Origin: an uncultured Clostridia bacterium
Lineage (GTDB): Bacteria; Bacillota; Clostridia; Peptostreptococcales; Acidaminobacteraceae
Assembly (NCBI GenBank): GCA_937880545.1
Contig: CALFKA010000101.1
Coordinates: forward strand, 1 to 15,875
Reading direction: 5' to 3'
Length of the DNA stretch: 15,875 bases
The translations under genes were made by a program, and so were the position numbers. How positions within the stretch are numbered: the first letter of the stretch is position 1; each line of letters begins with the position of its first letter. Positions 1-6,997 of the stretch are shown here, one piece after another. Under the pieces are notes generated by a model. It ran no database searches, was not told where the DNA came from, and saw only the letters and a program-made list of their open reading frames with translations.

Positions 1-373
1 GTGGAACATCTGCCGCCTCACAGAGCTCGATCAATTTTTCTTCAATTGAAGGGACTTCGTCGTCTTCTAAAACGAGATTCGCAAAGACAGTAAGCGCCTT
101 GGCTCCCAGGTTAATAGCCTCTGTGGCCGCATCAATGACACGCTTTGCGGCCACACTGAGGACAACATGGTCTACCGGATGTCCAATACTCTCTAAACTG
201 GGATAACAGGGAAATCCGCAGACGGTTTCATACCGAGGATTTACTGGATACACTTTGCCTTTATAAGAGCCTTTTTCAATCATTCGCATCATTTCAAAGC
301 CTAAGGATCCCTCCTTGGACGACGCCCCAATCAAGGCTATAGATTTTGGATTCAAAAGTGCATCAAGCTTCAT
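1..373 (-). CDS. Acyl-CoA synthetase (NDP/ADP-forming), CoA-binding N-terminal domain, partial at window edge
   Basis: The first 124 codons are present; the rest lies left of base 1. The protein opens MKLDALLNPKSIALIGASSK and continues with a Rossmann-like CoA-binding fold (roughly residues 8-100, including KVYPVNPRYE and PVDHVVLSVAA), as in the alpha part of ADP-forming acetyl/acyl-CoA synthetases. That family interconverts acyl-CoA + ADP + Pi and acid + CoA + ATP. The start is the ATG at 373-371, with a Shine-Dalgarno that overlaps the symporter stop codon (TAAGGAG) 6 nt away, so it is translationally linked to the symporter and belongs to the operon. The phosphohistidine and ATP-grasp parts are not in the window, so full length, activity and acyl substrate cannot be seen. 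The operon context suggests betainyl-CoA or acetyl/acetoacetyl-CoA as substrate; this is inference. Confidence 0.8.
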   Translation of the reverse strand, partial: MKLDALLNPKSIALIGASSKEGSLGFEMMRMIEKGSYKGKVYPVNPRYETVCGFPCYPSLESIGHPVDHVVLSVAAKRVIDAATEAINLGAKALTVFANLVLEDDEVPSIEEKLIELCEAADVP

Positions 374-384
374 ATCTGTTCTCC

Positions 385-1974
385 TTAGGAATTCATAACG
401 GGGATCGCCCAGAAAACAATCATGATAATGGTTGTTGCCAGACCAGCCACCATTAGTAGCTTCGCATATAGTTTATCCCTTTTGTAGTCAGATCGCACAA
501 GTTCGCTTTCCGGTATCACGTGCATTTTTTCTAAGTACTGTTTCTCCGCTTCTGTCGGCACCTGACCTTTTGAGCCTAAGTAAATGGCAAGAAAGTTCAG
601 ATAAACCCCTATCAAGAATGGGTGAAAGATTCCAGAGAAACTGAGACTGGTAAAGCGCATAATGGTCTCGGCACCAATTTGACCGAGAAAACCAAACAGC
701 ATCCCTAAAAAAGCGCCTCTTTCTGTTATTTTGTCGCTCCAAACACTGGCAAAGGCAACTGGACCCCATGAAGCAGCAATGATTGTAGAAGCAAACCAGC
801 TGATCACCCGAATAGCTGGCGGGTTAAAATATGCTAAAAGCAGAGCAATGAAGGAAAGTCCCAGCATAATAAACCGACTGCTGCGTAACTGACTCTTGTC
901 AGATTTAAACTTAAAATCGACAACATCATTGGTGGCACTGAATCCAGCAACCGACAAGAACGTGGAGGCAGATGATAGACCGGCTGCCATAATTCCTGTT
1001 AGTACTAGAACACCGACAATTTTGGGCATTACATTAAACGCAGCCCAGATCATCACTTTTTCAGTTGGTTCAATATTCGGATTAATGTTGATCATACTGA
1101 TCGCCATAAGATATAAGAACGTCAGGAATAGCGTCGTGCATATCGAAGCGATGGCACCTGAGCGAAATGTCACATGCTCATTTTTCGCCATGAGATTTCT
1201 GCTCGCCTGCCAAGGGCTAACAGAAACCGTCACGAGCCACACAACACCAATCGTGATCATATAGCTCATCGCTTGATAGACTGTTCCGCCATCTAAATTT
1301 CCGTGGAATCTTAATAGTCCTTCGGGAGTGTTTGGGTTCGCTAACAGGCTGGGAACAAGATTGGCTATCCCCCCCGCCTCTCGAAAAATAAAGGGACCTG
1401 CCACTAGGGTGGCTCCTATGAAAATAAGAAACATGATTGTGTCAGTAAGTATTACTCCGCTACTTCCGGAGTAGAACGTAAATGACGTAAAACTCACCCA
1501 GCTGATCATCAGACAGACAATGACACTAAATCCCGTCAGTTCCTGCATCAGTAGGGTCGTCCCTTGCAAAACCGCTAAGAGATAAGCAACCATCGAGATA
1601 ATCGTTGTAATTCCGGCAAGGCTTTGAACTCTCTTAGAGTTGAACCGATCTCCAAAATACTGAGGCATCGTAATGACTTCCATTCGCCTGATATATCTCC
1701 CAAAGAACATTGGACCAAATATGTATCCGGCTGCACATAAAACGTTTATCATGATCATCGCCGTAATATGACCAGTATAAGTCCATGCCGTATCTCCCAT
1801 AAACCCATTGGTGGACAGCATAGACGCAAACAGGGTTCCGGCAATCAAAATAGTGGGAGCGTTTCTGCCACTTACATAGTAATCATCAACATCCTTAACT
1901 TTGCTGCCGGCATAGTTGCCGACAACCATATAAACCACTAAGCTTATTAGAACACCAATAGTATAAATACTCAT
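385..1974 (-). CDS. Sodium:solute symporter (SSS family), putative carnitine/betaine uptake
   Basis: A 529-residue polytopic protein with about 13 hydrophobic segments. The N-terminus has the SSS-type pattern of a first membrane helix (MSIYTIGVLISLVVYMVVGN), then a polar YYVSGRNAP stretch and the helix carrying SMLSTNGFMGDTAW. I chose the ATG at 1974-1972, preceded by GAGGAAGAA; a TTG 33 nt upstream (2007) is open but lacks a good ribosome site. Members couple Na+ entry to uptake of sugars, amino acids or quaternary amines in the cytoplasmic membrane. It sits in the operon after a 40-aa membrane peptide (55-nt gap) and just before the acyl-CoA synthetase. Substrate is inferred from the neighbours (carnitine, perhaps betaine); carnitine is more commonly carried by BCCT or ABC systems, so an SSS carrier would be noteworthy. 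Confidence 0.85.
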   Translation of the reverse strand: MSIYTIGVLISLVVYMVVGNYAGSKVKDVDDYYVSGRNAPTILIAGTLFASMLSTNGFMGDTAWTYTGHITAMIMINVLCAAGYIFGPMFFGRYIRRMEVITMPQYFGDRFNSKRVQSLAGITTIISMVAYLLAVLQGTTLLMQELTGFSVIVCLMISWVSFTSFTFYSGSSGVILTDTIMFLIFIGATLVAGPFIFREAGGIANLVPSLLANPNTPEGLLRFHGNLDGGTVYQAMSYMITIGVVWLVTVSVSPWQASRNLMAKNEHVTFRSGAIASICTTLFLTFLYLMAISMININPNIEPTEKVMIWAAFNVMPKIVGVLVLTGIMAAGLSSASTFLSVAGFSATNDVVDFKFKSDKSQLRSSRFIMLGLSFIALLLAYFNPPAIRVISWFASTIIAASWGPVAFASVWSDKITERGAFLGMLFGFLGQIGAETIMRFTSLSFSGIFHPFLIGVYLNFLAIYLGSKGQVPTEAEKQYLEKMHVIPESELVRSDYKRDKLYAKLLMVAGLATTIIMIVFWAIPVMNS

Positions 1975-2029
1975 TTCTTCCTCTTTCGTGACCCTTTCAG
2001 AAATCAACTATCAGTTACAAAGTAAATGT

Positions 2030-2152
2030 TTATTCTTTAGTGTCGGTTCTCACCAGATATTTCTTCTCTTCCTGATCCAGTCGATAATACATATAGAAAC
2101 CTACTCCAAAAGACCAAAGGCCTACGAAAAGAGCAAATATAATTTCACCCAT
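2030..2152 (-). CDS. Small single-pass membrane protein, symporter small accessory protein type
   Basis: A 40-residue reading frame in the gap between the carnitine dehydrogenase and the symporter. It begins MGEIIFALFVGLWSFGVGFY, one hydrophobic helix of about 18-20 residues, followed by a charged tail (YYRLDQEEKKYLVRTDTKE). The ATG is preceded by AAAGGGAG four bases upstream, and the stop is TAA at 2032-2030. Tiny proteins of this plan (short N-terminal helix, charged C-terminal tail) are known next to SSS transporters in anaerobes and are annotated in public databases as symporter small accessory protein; I assign it on that resemblance and position only. It probably associates with the symporter in the membrane. 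The role has not been shown from sequence. Confidence 0.72.
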   Translation of the reverse strand: MGEIIFALFVGLWSFGVGFYMYYRLDQEEKKYLVRTDTKE

Positions 2153-2193
2153 AATTCTCCCTTTCTTGAAATAAGTGGATTCAATCTGTTTTT

Positions 2194-3192
2194 CTACAGT
2201 TCTAAGCGCTTCTTCTGTCTTTCACGATCCTCCTGCAGAACCTTACCAGAGGCATACTGATACTCTTCTAGCGCTTCCATAATGGAAACAATGCAGTTGT
2301 CACGGAGTTGTTCAAGTTCCCTGAAATCAACCCCATCACTTTGCTCATCTGTTCCTTCCACCATTTTTTCAATTAATTCATCTGTAAGCTCCGGCGCTTC
2401 CAGTTTGGTCCATGGAAGTTTAAGAGCAGGGCCGAATTGCTTCATAAAGTGGTGCATGCCTTTCTTGCCCCCAGCTAACCAGTAGGTAAGATTGGTTCCC
2501 ATAAAAGCCCAACGAAGCCCTGCTCCGTAGATGATGGCATCATCGAGTTCTTTCGTCGTAGCAACATCATCGTTGACAAGCCAAAGTATCTCTCTCCAGA
2601 GGGCTTCGAGTAGTCGGTCTGCCAAGAATCCTTCTATCTCTGTTCGCACTTTCAGCGGCTTCATCCCAATCAATTCATAGAACTCAGCCGCATTGTCAAC
2701 ACTCTCCTGCAACGTCTTCTCTCCCCCGACTACTTCGACCAGAGGTAGTAAGTACACAGGATTAAAGGGATGTGCCACGACAAATCTTTCACGATGCTTC
2801 ATCTTCGATTGGAGCCTAGTAGGAAGAAGACCTGAAGTGCTTGATCCGATAATGGCATCGGGGCGAGCGAATCGATCAATATCCGATAAAAGCGGGATTT
2901 TGATCTCTTCGTTTTCCGGAGCACTTTCCTGGATATAATCAGCATCTTTTACAGCTTCTTCCAGATTGGCAGTAAAACGGAATGTTCCCTTCTTGTCTTC
3001 TGGTACATTGATCACTCGCTGCAGGGCCTTATCAGCATTTTTAATCACTTCACGAATGTTCTGTTCTGCCCCTTCGTAAGGATCCGTGGCAACAACATCA
3101 ATCCCCCGGTGAAGACATCGAGCTGCCCAGCCAGCGCCGATCACCCCAGTACCAACTATCGCTACAGTTTTGATTTCTTTTGCTTTTATCAT
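2194..3192 (-). CDS. lcdH: L-carnitine 3-dehydrogenase
   Basis: A 332-residue member of the 3-hydroxyacyl-CoA dehydrogenase superfamily. The NAD-binding Rossmann motif GTGVIG lies at about residues 14-19 and the catalytic-region motif AHPFNP at about 140-145 (His141). The C-terminal half carries GLRWAFMGTNLTYWLAGG and HFMKQFGPALKLPW, a pattern typical of carnitine dehydrogenases rather than of beta-oxidation enzymes. The expected reaction is L-carnitine + NAD+ to 3-dehydrocarnitine + NADH in the cytosol. The ATG at 3192 has GGAG seven bases upstream, overlapping the TAG stop of the cleavage-enzyme gene, so the two are coupled. Pairing a carnitine dehydrogenase with a BKACE enzyme matches the aerobic CdhA/CdhC carnitine pathway known in Pseudomonas, here in an anaerobic setting. 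The thioesterase domain or partner (CdhB) of that pathway is not seen. Confidence 0.86.
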   Translation of the reverse strand: MIKAKEIKTVAIVGTGVIGAGWAARCLHRGIDVVATDPYEGAEQNIREVIKNADKALQRVINVPEDKKGTFRFTANLEEAVKDADYIQESAPENEEIKIPLLSDIDRFARPDAIIGSSTSGLLPTRLQSKMKHRERFVVAHPFNPVYLLPLVEVVGGEKTLQESVDNAAEFYELIGMKPLKVRTEIEGFLADRLLEALWREILWLVNDDVATTKELDDAIIYGAGLRWAFMGTNLTYWLAGGKKGMHHFMKQFGPALKLPWTKLEAPELTDELIEKMVEGTDEQSDGVDFRELEQLRDNCIVSIMEALEEYQYASGKVLQEDRERQKKRLEL

Positions 3193-3201
3193 GTCACGCT
3201 C

Positions 3202-4077
3202 CTATACTCTTAGCTTCAGTTTCTTACGCGCCTCTTCAGGACCAATTACGCGCGCACCCATACGCTCAATGATTTCTTTCGCCCGTAAGACCAAGTCTTC
3301 GTTTGTTGCCAACACTCCACGGTCCAAGTAAATATTGTCTTCTAATCCGACGCGTACATTGCCACCTACAAGAACACTCTGAGCAACCCATGGCATTTGA
3401 AGTCTCCCGATAGCAAAGCTTGCAAAGTTTGCTCCTTCTGGTAGGGCATGTTTCATAGCCAGAATGTTCTGAGTCGTCGCTTCAATTCCATAAGGGATGC
3501 CCATGCATAGCTGGAATAAGGGGTTAGGACCAATTAATCCTTCTTTAATCAGTTCTTTAGCTTGCCAGATGTGACCCATTTCCATCACTTCGATTTCCGC
3601 CTTCACACCCGCTGCCTGAATGCGTCTGGCAGTCTCACGAAGCTGTTGATACGTTGCGATGTATGCAGAAGCGGCGTAATTCATTGTCCCCGCATCTAAA
3701 GTAGATATCTCAGGTTTGATGAGTTCAATATGACGCACACGCTCAGCAGGCGAAATCATATCCGTTCCCGGTCCCCCTCTCCAAGGTTCCTCTTCATCTG
3801 GTACGTAGTCGGCTCCCATTCCTGCCGTAATGTTAAGTACCATGTCAACTCCGCTTTCGCGAATGAGCTTGGCTGTTTCAACATAGAGATCTACATCTCT
3901 GCTGAACGCTCTCGTTTCAGGGTTGCGAACATGAACATGTACAACCGCTGCACCGGCTTTTGCCGCTTCCACACAACTGGCCGCAATCTCTTCAGGAGTA
4001 ACGGGGACATGTGGGCTTTTTACAGCTGAATCCCCGCTACCGGTAACAGCACAAGTAATAACAACTTCGTAATTCAT
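3202..4077 (-). CDS. Beta-keto acid cleavage enzyme (BKACE, DUF849), putative 3-dehydrocarnitine cleavage enzyme
   Basis: A 291-residue TIM-barrel protein of the DUF849/BKACE family. Visible family features: the metal-binding HVH motif at about residues 47-49 (AAVVHVHVR), the LNITAGMG strand at 81-88, and the GLEDN motif at about 244-248, which supplies the third metal ligand and active-site acid. Length is normal for the family. These enzymes transfer the acyl part of a beta-keto acid to acetyl-CoA, giving acetoacetate and a shorter acyl-CoA. Next to carnitine dehydrogenase the substrate should be 3-dehydrocarnitine, yielding betainyl-CoA and acetoacetate, as for CdhC of Pseudomonas. Specificity is inferred from context. 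The ATG at 4077 follows TAGGAGG, in which TAG is the stop of the upstream selenoprotein gene. No thioesterase for betainyl-CoA lies beside it. Confidence 0.85.
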   Translation of the reverse strand: MNYEVVITCAVTGSGDSAVKSPHVPVTPEEIAASCVEAAKAGAAVVHVHVRNPETRAFSRDVDLYVETAKLIRESGVDMVLNITAGMGADYVPDEEEPWRGGPGTDMISPAERVRHIELIKPEISTLDAGTMNYAASAYIATYQQLRETARRIQAAGVKAEIEVMEMGHIWQAKELIKEGLIGPNPLFQLCMGIPYGIEATTQNILAMKHALPEGANFASFAIGRLQMPWVAQSVLVGGNVRVGLEDNIYLDRGVLATNEDLVLRAKEIIERMGARVIGPEEARKKLKLRV

Positions 4078-4086
4078 CGAATCCTC

Positions 4087-5400
4087 CTATCGTTCAACTT
4101 TAAAGACCGTTTGGTCCTCAATTTCTTCAGTAAGTGCATACAATGCACGCTCAACTAGACGGCGTCTTACTTTATATTGTTGTTCTTTCGTCAGAGATGG
4201 GTCTCCTAATGGATAAGGAATAGAAACAGTAGGAACAATTCGATTCGCCCCTACGCTAAGAGCAACTGGAATAATATTACAAAGTTGAACAACAGGAAGT
4301 CCTGCTTTCTCAATTTCTTTCACTATCGTTGCACCGCAACGCGTACAAGTGCCTCATGTCGCCACTAAAAGGACGCCACCCACTTGATTGCGAATCAGTT
4401 CATTAAGGATCTCTTTTCCCATCCTCTGCGCTTCAGCCTGCGTCGTTCCCGTTCCTACAGTAGAGAAGAAGTGGGAATACAACGTATTAAAAACACCTTC
4501 GCGTTCAAGTTCTCGAAGTGCGTCGAGCGGGACAATAACATTGGGGTCCGCGTCCGCGGCCGCAGGATCAAATCCAGCGTGAATTGTCTTGTACTCTCCT
4601 GCTTCAAGTCGGTCCATGGAGGAGATATCATAAGCTCCCCACTTTGTTGCAGATGCAGACTGTATTCTGTCCGGATTATCAACCGGAACAATACCGCCCG
4701 TTGTGATAACAGCGATTCTTGCCGATTTCAAATCTTTGAGAGCTTCCGCAATCTCGACCAGCTCTTTTGGGGGGATTTCAAGCTCAGTCTTGTATGGCTC
4801 AGAGGCCATTTTCTTCAGAAGCATGTCAACGCCTCGCTTCGCAGCCGAAACGGGAGGATCAAGCCAGATCTGGCGACGGATCCCCTGACCGAAATAACCT
4901 TCTTGTTCCGCCCAACTTAAGGGTTCGCCTCGCATGAGTCGGTTGGCGTAGTTGGCCATTTTCTTTGTGTCTTCTCTCATTTTGGCTGCGCTTCTTCCAC
5001 CGATAAATACGGGGAATTCTTTTCTGAACATCTCCGCACCGGGGTTCTCCTCATTCATAGAGGTCAACACCGGAATGTGATATTTTTCCTTTACCGCTTT
5101 ACAAATTGTTCCGCAGGCAAATCCATAACGACCCGCCTGGAAAGCCGGACCGGCAAAGAAAATGTCCATTTCCAACTCGTCGAGAAAACCGAGAATTTTT
5201 TTCACAGCCTCTTCTTCATGCGTCCCCAAAAAATTGTCTCCACAAATGACCGTATGCGTTATCTCAATATCTTCTAATTCGTTTTGCAGTGCAAGACCAG
5301 GTCCCATGACACCCTCTCTTATTTCGGGTGTTAGGTCTGCCTTTTCCTCCCCGCCTATTCCAGCAAAAAATTGATTGATGTAAAGTACTGCTTTTCTCAT
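4087..5400 (-). CDS. grdH: Betaine (glycine/sarcosine) reductase component B, selenoprotein subunit, GrdH/GrdB-type, with in-frame UGA = Sec
   Basis: One 437-residue selenoprotein, read through a UGA at 4356-4354 (residue 349). The sequence around it, GGVLLVATUGTCTRCGATIV, is the family's conserved Sec site with a UxxC arrangement, and Sec position and total length match GrdB/GrdF/GrdH proteins (about 436 residues, Sec near 350). A conventional gene caller would split it into a 348-aa protein and a 78-aa fragment. Family role: with the pyruvoyl subunit it forms component B, which cleaves the C-N bond of the substrate amine and passes a carboxymethyl group to the selenoprotein GrdA. The ATG at 5400 follows the upstream stop by one base, with AAGGAG inside the end of the upstream gene. 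Betaine rather than glycine or sarcosine is inferred from the carnitine genes. GrdA, GrdC and GrdD are not in the window. Confidence 0.88.
4321..4356 (-). promoter_or_regulatory. Bacterial SECIS element directly after the UGA codon
   Basis: The UGA is at 4356-4354. Reading on the minus strand, the next bases fold into a stem-loop: CACT (4351-4348) pairs with AGTG (4324-4321), an internal loop follows, then a perfect six-pair stem CGTTGC/GCAACG closed by a GGT loop (4341-4327). Position immediately 3' of UGA and a short apical loop containing GGU agree with bacterial SelB-binding SECIS hairpins. Sequence fold is seen; SelB binding is inferred. Confidence 0.75.
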
Positions 5401-5401
5401 A

Positions 5402-6724
5402 TCAATACTCCTTCATGGTTTTGGTGCTATGCCCGGCAATAGCATCCCCGCAGAACATGGCATTGTTTTCCATGATGATCGAACCATCTTCTCTGACAGA
5501 AGGACCTAGTATCTCGTCGTCGGCCCATCCACCCGACAAACCATCTCGTCCCAGCGCATCCAGCTCACCGATGACTTTCTTTGCTGCCGGTAGCTCAATT
5601 AATTGGGAGACATCCCCCGTGGAAACCAAAGCATTGGCTGCTTCACTCATTACCACCAGAGGCTGACTCCTTCCATCCCGGCCTGTGCATTCATTGCTGA
5701 CTCCTACTGTATGGATACCTGCTGCTTCCAGCACTTCAATGCATCGAATATAGTCCGCATCAGGGTTTCCATATCCTTCCTCAGTGACGATGGCGCCTTT
5801 TGCGCCGAGGGATTTAGCAATCTGTGCCACAAAAGTAGCAGAACGTTCTTTTTGAGTTAGGGAAACATTGAGATTACTCAGGATGACTCCTAAGAAATTT
5901 AGCGTTTTCCCGTGCTCGGCATATAGCTCTTTAATCAGAGGAAAGTTTTGTATGTCGTAAGTAGACCACTTGGAGCTTGATGGCATAAAACTCCCCGAAA
6001 TAAGACATCCATCAAGAATTTCGTTTGGATGGACAAACGTTGGCACATAACGATTCATATCCCAGCCATAAATTAAATCATTATAGCCTGACTCTTCCAT
6101 TTGAGATTGGGCTTGCATCACCAAGACAACAGGAGGAAGCTCCATCTCAGCCTGAGTCCGATCAAGGATCGGAGCTAATTCATAGTTCTCAATCGTTTCC
6201 GGCGTGTGTTCAATCAAAACACTCCCGATGTATTCAGCAAATCTGTGGACTGCCATCCGAATTGCAGTGTTTTTCTTCTGCTGCTCTCTTCGGTCAGGCT
6301 CATCACTGTCAATGACGAGACAGATATTAATGAGTGCAGAGAAAGGTGAGTATTTCGCTCCTCCCCCGTTCATATCAATCAATCCATCGCCAAAGCTTCC
6401 CCAGTGCTTCCCTACGCCGAGAACAGAAACTCCACTGGTGGCGTGGAGACTCCCCTCACCACATGGAGTGACATCTCCCGTCACCCCCGGAAACAAAGGA
6501 CGACCATCCATTCGTACGCGCGGCTCAGCCGCTTCCTTAACCGGCACAATTCTTATGTCTTCTCCTGGCCTGGCGATTTCAATATCTATGTCTAGAATGT
6601 GATCATCTTCACGCAAAAAAGCCAATGCTTCTTCTTTGTTAATACTGATCACTCCATCATCAAATGAAGTCTCCGGACCAAAGATGACATCTCGGACAGT
6701 AAATCTGCCAATCGTCAAATTCAT
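5402..6724 (-). CDS. grdI: Betaine (glycine/sarcosine) reductase component B, pyruvoyl proprotein alpha/beta, GrdI/GrdE-type
   Basis: A 440-residue protein of the GrdE/GrdG/GrdI family, the proprotein that is cut to two chains, the newly exposed Cys becoming the pyruvoyl group that captures the substrate amine. Recognisable stretches are PCGEGSLHATSGVSV, GGGAKYSPFSALINICLV, VHPNEILDG and VGVSNECTGRDGRSQPLV. The Cys after HPNEILDG (about residue 240) would give chains of about 26 and 22 kDa, matching the known pattern, so I favour it as the processing site; the Cys in NECTGRDG (about 346) is the alternative. The start is the ATG at 6724, with GGAGG five bases upstream; the longer frame from 6736 begins on the ribosome-site side and is unlikely. 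It is the first gene of the operon, and its stop is one base from the selenoprotein ATG. Betaine specificity is inferred from the neighbours. Confidence 0.87.
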   Translation of the reverse strand: MNLTIGRFTVRDVIFGPETSFDDGVISINKEEALAFLREDDHILDIDIEIARPGEDIRIVPVKEAAEPRVRMDGRPLFPGVTGDVTPCGEGSLHATSGVSVLGVGKHWGSFGDGLIDMNGGGAKYSPFSALINICLVIDSDEPDRREQQKKNTAIRMAVHRFAEYIGSVLIEHTPETIENYELAPILDRTQAEMELPPVVLVMQAQSQMEESGYNDLIYGWDMNRYVPTFVHPNEILDGCLISGSFMPSSSKWSTYDIQNFPLIKELYAEHGKTLNFLGVILSNLNVSLTQKERSATFVAQIAKSLGAKGAIVTEEGYGNPDADYIRCIEVLEAAGIHTVGVSNECTGRDGRSQPLVVMSEAANALVSTGDVSQLIELPAAKKVIGELDALGRDGLSGGWADDEILGPSVREDGSIIMENNAMFCGDAIAGHSTKTMKEY

Positions 6725-6740
6725 TGCAACCTCCAACTCT

Positions 6741-6750
6741 AATCATGATT
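6741..6750. promoter_or_regulatory. Palindrome AATCATGATT at the operon start, candidate operator
   Basis: A perfect 10-bp palindrome lying just downstream of the -10 box, about +3 to +12 of the predicted transcript. Its core ATCATGAT recurs at 6802-6809 upstream of the -35 box. Placement around a promoter next to a TetR gene suggests a repressor site. No binding is shown. Confidence 0.45.
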
Positions 6751-6759
6751 ACCAAATTT

Positions 6760-6788
6760 AGAATACCACCCCTTCTGCTTGCTGTCAA
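6760..6788 (-). promoter_or_regulatory. Sigma-A-type promoter of the carnitine/betaine reductase operon
   Basis: On the minus strand TTGACA (6788-6783) is followed after exactly 17 bases by TATTCT (6765-6760): a consensus -35 and a good -10. Predicted start of transcription is near 6753, about 29 bases before the grdI-type ATG. It lies between the two ATCATGAT palindromes. Confidence 0.78.
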
Positions 6789-6800
6789 TTTCTCTATCTT

Positions 6801-6810
6801 AATCATGATG
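6801..6810. promoter_or_regulatory. Second ATCATGAT site upstream of the -35 box
   Basis: AATCATGATG repeats nine of ten bases of the site at 6741-6750, exactly 60 bp away (close to six helical turns), with TAATCATGAT shared only in part of the flank. The pair brackets the promoter, an arrangement compatible with cooperative or looping repression. Confidence 0.4.
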
Positions 6811-6814
6811 TGCA

Positions 6815-6830
6815 TTTATTACGTAATAAA
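6815..6830. promoter_or_regulatory. Perfect 16-bp palindrome, candidate TetR-family operator
   Basis: TTTATTACGTAATAAA is its own reverse complement over 16 bases. It sits 27 bp upstream of the -35 box of the operon, between that promoter and the TetR gene. Length and symmetry suit a TetR-type dimer site. It could also serve an activator because of its upstream position. Confidence 0.5.
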
Positions 6831-6997
6831 ATGACTTACAAACCTCTCGAGGTATGTAAATGTTAATGAAATTCAGCTACATAAAACACAGCAGAGCTCT
6901 CATTGTGAAATATTATCACCTTAAAAGGACATAAACATAACTATTTTGATGTAAGAAGGTTGCCATTTTGTCTCCATGTTTTGACACGTTCTAGGCG
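6831..6997. other. Gene-free spacer between operon promoter region and tetR terminator
   Basis: The whole gap between the first operon gene and the TetR gene (6725-7062) is about 340 bases. Apart from the promoter, palindromes and terminator listed separately, I see no supported gene here. The only small structure is ACCTC-TC-GAGGT at 6842-6853. The base composition is AT-rich. Confidence 0.5.

Noticed and set aside
1975..2007. Eleven extra N-terminal residues on the symporter (TTG start at 2007)
   Set aside because: The ATG at 1974 has GAGG at proper spacing and begins directly at the first membrane helix, as usual for the family.
4087..4323. A separate 78-aa gene downstream of a 348-aa gene
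   Set aside because: It is the C-terminal part of the selenoprotein. Frame, family sequence and the Sec motif continue across the UGA at 4356-4354.
4384..4920. A 178-aa plus-strand frame opposite the selenoprotein gene
   Set aside because: Shadow of the real gene. No ribosome site, and composition follows the opposite strand.
6861..6935. A 24-codon plus-strand frame starting ATGTTAATGAAA
   Set aside because: No ribosome site, no recognisable product and AT-rich spacer composition; random occurrence is likely.
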